DNA of 12,461 nt from Paracoccaceae bacterium. GTDB taxonomy: Bacteria; Pseudomonadota; Alphaproteobacteria; Rhodobacterales; Rhodobacteraceae. A program made the position numbers and the translations under genes. This document shows, piece after piece, positions 6,542 to 12,461 of the stretch (its first letter is position 1; each line of letters begins with the position of its first letter). The notes beneath the pieces were generated by a model. That model saw only the letters and a list, made by a program, of their open reading frames with translations, ran no database searches and was not told the origin of the DNA. Location of the stretch: positions 1 to 12,461 of the forward strand of contig SBFT01000276.1 in NCBI GenBank assembly GCA_006227805.1, written 5' to 3'.

Positions 6542-7006
6542 TCAGAACACCTCGTCCACCTTCACGTCGCGACCGTTGAAGGCGAATGTCTCGCCCGCCT
6601 CCAGACCGTCCATCGCCTTGTAGATCGGGCTCTGCTGCGAGATGCCCATGTAGGTGTCGCCCTCGAAGGTGAATTCCGAGGTGGAGACCGACACGACGAA
6701 ACGCCGCCTGCCCAGGCGCACGACGGCGCCGGGGCCGATCACGTCGCAGGGGGCAAAGTCCATGTTCTCGAGCACGTCGATCTTGGCGTGATGATCCTTG
6801 ACCGGATGATCGAAGGCGGCCGCCAGGTCGGCGTTCTCGCGCGCCTCGGCGATGTCGGAATTGTCGTGGCCTTCGCGGTCGTCGAGCTTGGATTCCTCCA
6901 GCAGGCGCGCGTAATGCTCCTGCGCGGTGGCCAGTTCCGCCGCTTCCAGGTCCAGCATCGCCTGCTTCAGCTTCCGTTTCAGCGCCGTCCGGTCTGTCTT
7001 GGACAT
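6542..7006 (-). CDS. GreA/GreB-family transcription elongation factor-like protein
   Basis: A 154-residue protein. Residues 5-82 look like an antiparallel helical hairpin with an acidic tip (LDDREGHDNSD, 41-51). Residues 86-154 match the Gre C-terminal FKBP-like domain (GAVVRLG; ISQQSPIYKAMDGLEAGETF resembles ISVNSPIARGLIGKEEDD of GreA). Gre factors enter the RNA polymerase secondary channel and stimulate cleavage of backtracked RNA through acidic tip residues. The canonical DLxENAEY tip of GreA is not present as such, although IAEARENADL resembles IAEAREHGDL, so cleavage activity is uncertain; a Gfh1/Rnk-like regulatory role is an alternative. AGGAGGAG lies eight bases before the ATG, one of the strongest ribosome sites in the window. 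An FNR-type box is centred about 68 bases before the start codon. Confidence 0.85.
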   Translation of the reverse strand: MSKTDRTALKRKLKQAMLDLEAAELATAQEHYARLLEESKLDDREGHDNSDIAEARENADLAAAFDHPVKDHHAKIDVLENMDFAPCDVIGPGAVVRLGRRRFVVSVSTSEFTFEGDTYMGISQQSPIYKAMDGLEAGETFAFNGRDVKVDEVF

Positions 7007-7067
7007 GATGTGATCTCCTCCTGCTCACCCTGGCTTGCTTCATGCACCACGCTAAGCCATTGCCGCA

Positions 7068-7081
7068 TTGATTTAAATCAG
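7068..7081 (-). promoter_or_regulatory. FNR/FnrL-type binding site upstream of the Gre-like gene
   Basis: The plus-strand sequence TTGATTTAAATCAG matches the FNR consensus TTGAT-N4-ATCAA at nine of ten positions, with a perfect 12-bp inner palindrome (7069-7080). Its spacer contains the TAA stop codon of ogt. A class II activated start (site at about -41.5) would fall near 7033, leaving a leader of some 26 bases before the Gre-like gene; a poor -10 (GCATGA) lies at the right place. No binding data are available. Confidence 0.55.
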
Positions 7082-7531
7082 AAGCCCCGCAGCCCCTTCG
7101 TGGCGCAGGAGCGCGACCTTCGTCTCGACCCCGCCCTTGCCCGAGAACCCCACCAGCCGTCCGCCCGCGCCCAGGACGCGGTGGCAGGGGATCAGGATGG
7201 GGATCGGATTTGCGCCGCAGGCGGCACCCACCGCCTGCGCGGACTGGCCCAGATCGCGGGCGATCTCGCCATAGCTGCGCGTCTCGCCGTGCGGAATGGC
7301 CGCGATCGCGGCGCAGACCGCCTGCCGAAAGGCGCTTCCGGCCACCCGGAACGGCAGATCGAAGCGGACCGCCCGGCCCGCGTCCCAGGCGGCGAGTTGC
7401 CGCGCGGCTTCCTCGAGAAGGGGCGTGGGTGCCCCTTCGGGCACGGCGTCCCAGGCGGTGCCGGTAATGGCGCCGTCCTTCTCCTCGATCCCGATGCGCC
7501 CGAAGCGCGTCTCGACGACGATGCGTGTCAT
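7073..7531 (-). CDS. ogt: Methylated-DNA--protein-cysteine S-methyltransferase
   Basis: This suicide repair protein removes methyl groups from O6-methylguanine (and O4-methylthymine) onto its own cysteine. The 152-residue form has a short N-terminal domain (1-60) and the conserved C-terminal catalytic domain: FRQAVCAAIAAIPHGETRSYGEIA (68-91), ANPIPILIPCHRVLG with acceptor Cys116, and GFSGKGGVETKVALLRHE (128-145). The residue at the usual arginine-finger position (ARAVG in E. coli Ogt) is Gln99 (AQAVG). ATG 7531 is chosen because the N-terminus then matches the family. A TTG at 7567 would add 12 atypical residues, and neither start has a strong Shine-Dalgarno. It lies 52 bp after the transporter gene, probably in one transcript with it. 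Its stop codon sits inside the FNR-type site of the next gene. Confidence 0.92.
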   Translation of the reverse strand: MTRIVVETRFGRIGIEEKDGAITGTAWDAVPEGAPTPLLEEAARQLAAWDAGRAVRFDLPFRVAGSAFRQAVCAAIAAIPHGETRSYGEIARDLGQSAQAVGAACGANPIPILIPCHRVLGAGGRLVGFSGKGGVETKVALLRHEGAAGLLI

Positions 7532-7583
7532 GTCCCGCAGCTTGGGGCGGGCGCGTCCGCAGGGCAAGCCGGAACCGGCGCTT

Positions 7584-8420
7584 TCACAGGCGCGTCAGGA
7601 CGACGCCGCCCACGATCAGGGCCGAGGCCGCCGCCTTCGCGCGGTCCATCCGGTCGCCCATGATCAGCCACCCGATCAGCACGGCGAACAGGATCGAGGT
7701 TTCGCGCAACGCCGCGACCAGCGCGATCGGCGCCATGGTCATCGCCCAGACCACGATCGCATAGGCCCCGTAGGAGGCCGCTGCCGCCAGCCCGCCCGTC
7801 AGCCAGTCGCGCGGCGCGGCGCGCCAGATGCCCCAGCCCCGCAAGGCCGTCAGGATCGGCGCGAAGAGGATCGCGTCCAGGACGAACAGCCAGGCGACAT
7901 AGGGAACCGCCTGCCCCCAGGCGCGGGCGCCCAGCCCGTCGACCAGGCTGTAGCCCGCCGTCATCGCCGCCGAGCCCAGCGCCAGCGGCACGAGCCTGCG
8001 CGATTCCCCGTTCCGGAAAGCCCCGTGCGCCATCAGCGCGATGCCGAGGCCCAGAACGAAGATCGCCAGGTATTCCCCCGCCTCCAGCACATCGACCAGC
8101 GCCAGGGCCGAGATCACCGTCACGATCATCGGCGCGGCCCCGCGCGCGATCGGATAGACGCGCGACAGGTCGCCCTGTTCATAGGCGAAGGCCAGAAACA
8201 GCTTGTAGGCCGAATGAAACAGCCCCGAGGCGATCAACCACGGCCAGACATGGGCGGGCGGCATGTCGAAGACGGGCAGCACGGCCAGACCCAGGCCGCC
8301 CTGGATCAGCGTCATGACCAGCATCGCCGTGACCTTCGACGCCCGCGTCTTGATCAGCGCGTTCCACACCGCATGCAGCAGCGCGGCCAGCAGGACGGAC
8401 AGGAATACGAGGAGGGTCAT
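7584..8420 (-). CDS. DMT superfamily transporter, EamA domains
   Basis: A 278-residue integral membrane protein with about ten hydrophobic helices in two EamA-like repeats (about 1-135 and 140-278), as in drug/metabolite exporters. The first helix carries the common HAVWNALIK motif (16-24), and the last repeat contains LRETSILFAVLIGWLIMGDR. Substrate cannot be predicted. ATG 8420 is preferred to an upstream in-frame TTG at 8468 because it starts at the first membrane helix, although no clear Shine-Dalgarno precedes it. A TTGACT (8473-8468) could be a -35, but no good -10 follows. The gene begins downstream of the ileS terminator hairpins, so it likely has its own promoter, and it probably continues into ogt. 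Confidence 0.88.
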   Translation of the reverse strand: MTLLVFLSVLLAALLHAVWNALIKTRASKVTAMLVMTLIQGGLGLAVLPVFDMPPAHVWPWLIASGLFHSAYKLFLAFAYEQGDLSRVYPIARGAAPMIVTVISALALVDVLEAGEYLAIFVLGLGIALMAHGAFRNGESRRLVPLALGSAAMTAGYSLVDGLGARAWGQAVPYVAWLFVLDAILFAPILTALRGWGIWRAAPRDWLTGGLAAAASYGAYAIVVWAMTMAPIALVAALRETSILFAVLIGWLIMGDRMDRAKAAASALIVGGVVLTRL

Positions 8421-8427
8421 CGCGGCC

Positions 8428-8443
8428 AATGTAACGGTTTTGC
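8428..8443 (-). promoter_or_regulatory. Motif GCAAAACCGTTACATT upstream of the DMT gene
   Basis: The second copy of the 16-bp element seen before pcs, in the same orientation relative to its gene and ending seven bases before the ATG. Only one base differs. Preceded by CTGTC, it resembles half of a PhoB box (CTGTC-GC-AAAA-CCGTTAC), but its position so close to the start codon does not suit activation. Confidence 0.35.
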
Positions 8444-8491
8444 GACAGGACAGCGACCCGGAACCCAAGTCAATCCGTCGGCATCTGGCGC

Positions 8492-8518
8492 GCCCGATTT
8501 CTTGGAAAGAAATCGGGC
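8492..8518 (-). repeat. Second hairpin of the ileS-DMT spacer
   Basis: A perfect 12-bp inverted repeat, GCCCGATTTCTT (8503-8492 in mirror) with a three-base loop. On the leftward RNA its left arm contains the T-rich tract of the neighbouring terminator, and four bases (8515-8518) are shared with that terminator's stem. The two full hairpins cannot form at once. No T-run follows it. Confidence 0.6.
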
Positions 8519-8543
8519 CGGAAAGTTTGTAACTTTCCGGCCC
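8515..8543 (-). terminator. Intrinsic-type terminator of ileS
   Basis: On the leftward RNA, seven bases after the ileS TAA, GGGCCGGAAAGT pairs perfectly with ACTTTCCGGCCC across a five-base loop (12 bp). The stem is followed by GATTTCTTTCC, an imperfect T tract. Together with the overlapping second hairpin it should end most ileS transcripts before the DMT gene. Confidence 0.7.
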
Positions 8544-8549
8544 CTTCCC

Positions 8550-11444
8550 TTACGCCAGCGCCTCGTCGCAGCGCCCGCAGACGCCCGGATGGGCATGTGT
8601 GCCCACGTCGGGCAGGATCTTCCAGCAACGCTGGCACTTGTCTCCTTCGGCGCGCTCGAAGACCACACCGATCCCCTCGACCTCGGGCAGGCGGAAGGCT
8701 TCCGCCGGCACCGGATCTTTGGTCAGGACGATCGAGGAGGTGATGCAGACATCCTCGAAATCGACCGATTTCAGCGCCTCCAGCACATCCGCGTCGCGCA
8801 CATGCACCACGGGGGCGGCTTCCAGCGAGGCGCCGATCACCTTGTCCTGGCGCTGGATTTCCAGCGCCGCCGTCACCACGCGCCGCGCGCGCCGGATGCC
8901 CGCCCATTTCTGGGCCAGGGGTTCGTCCAGCCAGTCGCCGGGCGTGTGCGGGAAATCGACCAGGTGGACGGAACTCGCCTCGCCGGGGAAGCGTTCCAGC
9001 CAGACTTCCTCCATGGTGAAGACGAGGATCGGCGCCGCCCAGGTGGTCAGACGGTGGAACAGCAGGTCCAGCACCGTGCGCGCGGCGCGCCGGCGGGGCG
9101 TGTCGCCGTCGCAATAGAGGACATCCTTGCGCACATCGAAATAGAAGGCCGACAGGTCGGATGTCGCGAAGGTGAACAGCGCCTGGAACACGCCCTGGAA
9201 GTCGAAGGCGGCATAGCCCTTGCGCACGACATGATCCAGTTCGGCCAGACGGTGCAGGACCCAGCGTTCGAGTTCCGGCATGTCGGCGGGGGCCACACGG
9301 TCGGCCTCGGTGAAATCCGCGAGCGATCCCAGCATGAAGCGCATGGTGTTGCGCAAGCGGCGATAGCTGTCGGCGGTGCCCTTCAGGATCTCGGGCCCGA
9401 TCCGCTGGTCGGCGGTGTAGTCCGTCTGCGCTACCCACAGCCGCAGGATATCCGCGCCGTACTGGTCGATCACCGCCTGCGGCGCGATGATGTTGCCCAG
9501 CGACTTGGACATCTTCATGCCCTTCTCGTCCAGCGTGAAGCCATGGGTCACCACGTTGCGATAGGGTGCGCGACCCTGCGTGCCGACCGATTGCAGAAGC
9601 GAGGAATGGAACCACCCGCGATGCTGGTCGGTGCCTTCCATGTAGACGTCCGCGATGCCGTCGTCGGTGCCATCGGGCCGGTCACGCAGCGTGAAGGCAT
9701 GGGTCGAGCCAGAGTCGAACCACACGTCGAGGATGTCCATGACCTGATCATAGTCGTCCGGGTTCACGATGCCCGACAGGAAGCGCGCCTTCGCGCCCTC
9801 CTCGTACCAGCAATCGGCCCCTTCCGCCTCGAAGGCGGCGGTGATGCGGGCGTTCACATCCTCGTTGCGCAGCAGGAAATCCGGATCGGTGGGCAGCGCG
9901 CCCTTCTTCGTGAAGCAGGTCAGCGGCACGCCCCAGGCGCGCTGGCGCGACAGCACCCAGTCGGGCCGCGCCTCCATCATCGAGTGAAGGCGGTTGCGCC
10001 CCGACTTGGGGGTCCATTGAACCTTGTCGATCTCGCTCAGCGCGCGTTCACGGATGGTGAAAGTGTCCTCGCCGATCGACATGGGCTTGTCGATGGCCGC
10101 GAACCATTGCGGCGTGTTGCGGTAGATGACCGGCGCCTTCGAGCGCCAGGAATGCGGATAGCTGTGCTTGATCTTGCCGCGTGCGAGCAGACCGCCGACC
10201 TCGGCCAGCTTGTCGATCACGGCGGTGTTCGCCGTCCCCTCGCCGCCCTTGCGCGACAGGATGTAATGGCCGCCGAAGAAGGGCAGGTCGTCGCGGAACT
10301 TGCCGTCATCGGTGACGTTGTAGGTCAGGACTTGGCTCAGCATCCCAAGGTCGCGGTAAAGTTCGTATTCCTCCATCCCGTGCGAGGGGGCGCAATGGAC
10401 GAAACCGGTGCCTTCCTCGTCGCTGACGAAGTCGGCGGCGCGGAAATCGCGCAGGTCGTCCCATTCGCCGTTCGACCCGGGCTGACCGGCCAGCGGGTGG
10501 GTCAGCGACACTCCCGCGAACTCGGCCACGTCCACGTCACGGACGCGGGCATACATCTCCTCGGTCAGCCGTGCGCGGCGCATCACATCCGCCGCCATCT
10601 TGTCGGCCAGCACGAAACGATCGCCCACCCTGGCCCAGCTCTCGGCCGGTGTGCCGGTGACCTCGTAGAGGCCATAGGCCACGTCCTTTCCGTAAACCAC
10701 CGCCTTGTTCGAGGGCATGGTCCAGGGCGTCGTGGTCCAGATCACGACATAGGCGCCGTCCAGCGCGCCCGCGTTCTGCATCCGGAACTTCACCCAGATG
10801 GTAAAGCTTTCCTTGTCGTGATACTCGACCTCGGCTTCCGCCAGGGCTGTCTGTTCCACCGGCGACCACATCACGGGCTTCGAGCCCTGGTAGAGCGTGC
10901 CGTTCATCAGGAACTTCATGAATTCCTCGGCGATCACGCGCTCGGCGTGGAAGTCCATCGTCAGGTAGGGGTTCGCCCAGTTGCCGGTGATGCCCAGGCG
11001 CTTGAACTCCTCGCGCTGGATATCGACCCAGCCTTCCGCGAACTTGCGGCATTCGCCGCGGAACTCGTTGATCGGCACCGCGTCCTTGTTCTTGCCCTGC
11101 TTGCGGTATTCCTCCTCGATCTTCCATTCGATCGGCAGGCCGTGGCAGTCCCAGCCGGGGATGTAGCGGCTGTCATATCCCATCATCTGGTGGCTGCGCA
11201 CGATCATGTCCTTGATCGTCTTGTTCAGCGCGTGCCCGATATGCAGGTGCCCGTTGGCGTAAGGCGGGCCGTCATGCAGGCAGAAGACCTGACGACCCGG
11301 TTTCTCGCGCAGGCGGTCGTAGACGCCGATCGCGTCCCAGCGGGCCAGCCAGGCCGGTTCGCGCTGGGGCAGGCCCGCGCGCATCGGGAACTCGGTCCGC
11401 GGCAGGTTCAGGGTGTCTTTATAGTCGGGCGTATCGGCGCTCAT
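8550..11444 (-). CDS. ileS: Isoleucyl-tRNA synthetase
   Basis: A class I aminoacyl-tRNA synthetase that charges tRNA-Ile in the cytosol; 964 residues against 938 in E. coli. Seen in order: HIGH motif (68-71) after DGPPYANGHL, GWDCHGLPIEWK (97-108), the CP1 editing domain with WTTTPWTMPSN (236-246) and GTGFVHCAPSHGMEEYE (345-361), VWFDSGSTHAF (574-584), KMSKS (644-648, KGMKMSKSLGN), an anticodon-binding region, and a C-terminal zinc finger with Cys937, Cys940, Cys956 and Cys959. The zinc finger and overall form indicate the ordinary bacterial type. The editing loop reads GMEE where E. coli has GPDD. ATG 11444 has AAGGA eight bases before it. The 5' leader is long, about 130 bases, and contains a candidate Ile-rich leader peptide and a hairpin, so expression may respond to tRNA-Ile charging. 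Confidence 0.98.
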   Translation of the reverse strand: MSADTPDYKDTLNLPRTEFPMRAGLPQREPAWLARWDAIGVYDRLREKPGRQVFCLHDGPPYANGHLHIGHALNKTIKDMIVRSHQMMGYDSRYIPGWDCHGLPIEWKIEEEYRKQGKNKDAVPINEFRGECRKFAEGWVDIQREEFKRLGITGNWANPYLTMDFHAERVIAEEFMKFLMNGTLYQGSKPVMWSPVEQTALAEAEVEYHDKESFTIWVKFRMQNAGALDGAYVVIWTTTPWTMPSNKAVVYGKDVAYGLYEVTGTPAESWARVGDRFVLADKMAADVMRRARLTEEMYARVRDVDVAEFAGVSLTHPLAGQPGSNGEWDDLRDFRAADFVSDEEGTGFVHCAPSHGMEEYELYRDLGMLSQVLTYNVTDDGKFRDDLPFFGGHYILSRKGGEGTANTAVIDKLAEVGGLLARGKIKHSYPHSWRSKAPVIYRNTPQWFAAIDKPMSIGEDTFTIRERALSEIDKVQWTPKSGRNRLHSMMEARPDWVLSRQRAWGVPLTCFTKKGALPTDPDFLLRNEDVNARITAAFEAEGADCWYEEGAKARFLSGIVNPDDYDQVMDILDVWFDSGSTHAFTLRDRPDGTDDGIADVYMEGTDQHRGWFHSSLLQSVGTQGRAPYRNVVTHGFTLDEKGMKMSKSLGNIIAPQAVIDQYGADILRLWVAQTDYTADQRIGPEILKGTADSYRRLRNTMRFMLGSLADFTEADRVAPADMPELERWVLHRLAELDHVVRKGYAAFDFQGVFQALFTFATSDLSAFYFDVRKDVLYCDGDTPRRRAARTVLDLLFHRLTTWAAPILVFTMEEVWLERFPGEASSVHLVDFPHTPGDWLDEPLAQKWAGIRRARRVVTAALEIQRQDKVIGASLEAAPVVHVRDADVLEALKSVDFEDVCITSSIVLTKDPVPAEAFRLPEVEGIGVVFERAEGDKCQRCWKILPDVGTHAHPGVCGRCDEALA

Positions 11445-11514
11445 CTCGGGCGTCCTTCGGATCGTCGGAAGAATGGAATTGGCGAGGGGCGGTGCGGCAT
11501 CGCGGACACCTTGG

Positions 11515-11544
11515 CCCGGCGTCTCTGGCTGTCAGAGCGCCGGG
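11515..11544 (-). promoter_or_regulatory. Leader hairpin of ileS mRNA
   Basis: CCCGGCG plus CTCTG on one side pair with CAGAG and CGCCGGG on the other (12 bp, a single-base bulge at 11522, five-base loop 11528-11532). The 5' arm overlaps the last codons of the Ile-rich leader frame, and the loop meets its stop codon (11534-11532). No T-run follows; instead a C-rich, G-poor stretch (about 11465-11510) leads to the ileS ribosome site, which could suit Rho-dependent termination. Confidence 0.6.
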
Positions 11545-11576
11545 GAGCTAATTCGAATGATCATGGCCCACGTCAT
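11532..11576 (-). CDS. Putative Ile-rich leader peptide of ileS (MTWAMIIRISSPAL)
   Basis: A 14-codon frame ending 87 bases before ileS. It reads MTWAMIIRISSPAL, with a second in-frame ATG at 11564 that would give MIIRISSPAL. The Ile codons are ATC, ATT and ATT at positions 6, 7 and 9, next to CGA; ATT and CGA are uncommon in such GC-rich genes. The first ATG lies at or within a base or two of the predicted transcription start, so translation may be leaderless; the second ATG has only a weak GTGGG before it. A ribosome stalled on the last Ile codon (11552-11550) would cover the 5' arm of the following hairpin, which starts at 11544. This is the expected geometry of an attenuator, analogous to the 14-residue pheM leader of E. 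coli pheST. Translation is not shown. Confidence 0.55.
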   Translation of the reverse strand: MTWAMIIRISSPAL

Positions 11577-11583
11577 GGCGCGG

Positions 11584-11612
11584 GTTATAGGCGCGGCGAC
11601 GGGCGCGGGCAA
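11584..11612 (-). promoter_or_regulatory. ileS: Promoter of ileS
   Basis: On the minus strand TTGCCC (11612-11607) and TATAAC (11589-11584) are separated by exactly 17 bases, a good housekeeping sigma-type promoter. Initiation is expected near 11577-11575, giving a leader of about 130 bases before the ileS ATG. It is the best promoter match in the window. Confidence 0.65.
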
Positions 11613-11643
11613 GGGGCGCTGCGGACAAGCCGGGCCGCCGGGT

Positions 11644-12461
11644 TCAGTCCTTTCCGGCGCGCGATGTGAAAAGCCCGCCCAGGGCATTCTTCACCATGCC
11701 GCGCACCGAGGGGCGGCGGCGCGGAGAGAATGGCAGCGGGCGGCAGACCTCCATCGCGGCGACGCCCACGCGCGCCGTCAGCGCGCCGTTCACCAGCCCC
11801 TCGCCGAAACGGCGGCTGAGCTTGCCCAGGATCGACCCGCCCAGAAGCGGTTCCAGCATGTCGTCGCCCACCGCGACGGCGCCCGTCGCCACCATGTGCG
11901 TCATCACCGCCCGCGTCAGCCGCCAGGACCCCAGGAACCCCGACCGCCCGCCATAGATCTCGGCCACGCGCCGGATCATCCGCAGGTTGGCCGTCAGCGC
12001 CGCCGCCACATCGGCCAGCGCCAAGGGCACCAGCGCGGTGACCATCGCCACCTGGCGGGCCGCGGCCTCGACCTCGCGCGCGGCCTGGGCATCGAGCGGG
12101 GCCAGCAATTCGGCCTCGGCCAGGTCCAGCAGGGCATCGGCGTCGAAGGCGTCGCCCCGGCGCTCCGCCAGCCGGTCGCGGCCCCAGCGCGTGTCCTCGC
12201 GCCCGCCATAGAGCCGCAGCAGACGCGCGACGACGCCACGCGCGGCCTCGAGGTCATGGTTCATCCGTGCCGTGTCGCCCGCCTGGCGCAGATCGTCCAG
12301 CCGCGACAGCCGCCCGAAGGCCGCCGCCTCGCGCAGCGCGATCGCGGCCATGACAAGGAGCAGCGCCGCGATCAGCCCCGTCACCGCCCAGCCCAGGAGC
12401 GGCGCGCGTGCGACCAGGTCCATCACGAAATCCCAGGCCGCGACCGAGACCACGGCCCCCA
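11644..12461 (-). CDS. UPF0283/YcjF-like membrane protein (DUF697, TIGR01620 family), 5' end cut by window edge
   Basis: About 272 residues of the C-terminal part are in the window; the frame is open to the edge. A hydrophobic segment, APLLGWAVTGLIAALLLVMAAI, is probably the second of two membrane helices (the end of the first, VVSVAAWDFVMDL, is at the edge). A cytosolic helical region and the DUF697 signature follow: NLRMIRRVAEIYGGRSGFLGSW, THMVATGAVAVGDDMLEP, RFGEGLVNGALTARVGVAAMEVCRP. A GTG at 12453 is probably internal, since the family has an N-terminal cytosolic segment and a first helix upstream. In many proteobacteria this gene follows ycjX, a P-loop protein gene, which would be outside the window. 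Function is poorly known; envelope stress links are reported for ycjX-ycjF in E. coli. No terminator is evident before the ileS promoter. Confidence 0.88.
   Translation of the reverse strand, partial: GAVVSVAAWDFVMDLVARAPLLGWAVTGLIAALLLVMAAIALREAAAFGRLSRLDDLRQAGDTARMNHDLEAARGVVARLLRLYGGREDTRWGRDRLAERRGDAFDADALLDLAEAELLAPLDAQAAREVEAAARQVAMVTALVPLALADVAAALTANLRMIRRVAEIYGGRSGFLGSWRLTRAVMTHMVATGAVAVGDDMLEPLLGGSILGKLSRRFGEGLVNGALTARVGVAAMEVCRPLPFSPRRRPSVRGMVKNALGGLFTSRAGKD

Noticed and set aside
7532..7567. Upstream TTG start for ogt adding 12 residues
   Set aside because: The added residues (MPCGRARPKLRD) do not resemble the family N-terminus and no Shine-Dalgarno supports the TTG; the ATG at 7531 fits better.
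8428..8450. A PhoB box before the DMT gene (CTGTCGC-AAAA-CCGTTAC)
   Set aside because: The repeat match is partial, the site is only seven bases from the start codon, and the pcs copy of the motif lacks the first repeat. The shared motif is reported without naming a regulator.
11515..11544. The ileS leader hairpin as a classical intrinsic terminator or a T-box
   Set aside because: No T-run follows the stem, and no T-box consensus or specifier-loop layout is seen; T-boxes are mainly a Firmicutes device. It is kept only as a possible attenuation hairpin.
7296..11669. A very long open frame on the plus strand (about 1450 codons) across ileS, the DMT gene and ogt
   Set aside because: It lies antisense to three clearly recognised genes, has the low-complexity Arg/His/Gly/Gln-rich composition of a shadow frame in GC-rich DNA, and shows no domain.

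Overview
The window is GC-rich chromosomal DNA from an alphaproteobacterium, most likely of the Rhodobacteraceae (Paracoccus/Rhodovulum/Roseobacter type). The pointers are a phosphatidylcholine synthase of the CDP-choline type, a UPF0283 (YcjF-like) membrane protein, a DUF484-xerC pair, an FNR/FnrL-type site and the overall codon style. No insertion sequence, prophage, CRISPR array, tRNA or rRNA was seen. Most genes are household genes. The less ordinary material lies in the spaces between them and in one fused signalling gene.

Left part (1-4332): priA, the primosomal helicase, reads leftward off the window edge and appears to start at TTG. It is divergent from fsa, a transaldolase-like/fructose-6-phosphate aldolase family gene that ends in a clear intrinsic terminator. 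A DUF484 gene and xerC (site-specific tyrosine recombinase) follow, overlapping by four bases.

Middle (4387-7006): a phosphatidylcholine synthase gene (pcs) runs rightward and meets, tail to tail, a leftward gene for a class III nucleotide cyclase fused to an alpha/beta hydrolase. Their stop codons share a CCTAGG palindrome. The cyclase mRNA leader can fold so that the Shine-Dalgarno is paired. Upstream of it lies a Gre-like RNA polymerase secondary-channel factor, preceded by a nearly perfect FNR box that sits on the stop codon of the next gene.

Right part (7073-12461): all genes read leftward. They are an O6-methylguanine-DNA methyltransferase (ogt), a DMT/EamA transporter, ileS and a partial UPF0283 membrane protein gene. 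A strong hairpin pair separates ileS from the transporter gene.

The most interesting signal is the ileS leader. A good sigma-70-type promoter is followed by a 14-codon open frame, MTWAMIIRISSPAL, with three Ile codons in four positions. The stop codon of this frame lies at the loop of a 12-bp hairpin. This looks like a leader-peptide attenuator for isoleucyl-tRNA synthetase, analogous in logic to the pheM leader of enterobacterial pheST. I know of no description of such a device for ileS. All assignments are from reading the sequence; no database search was run.
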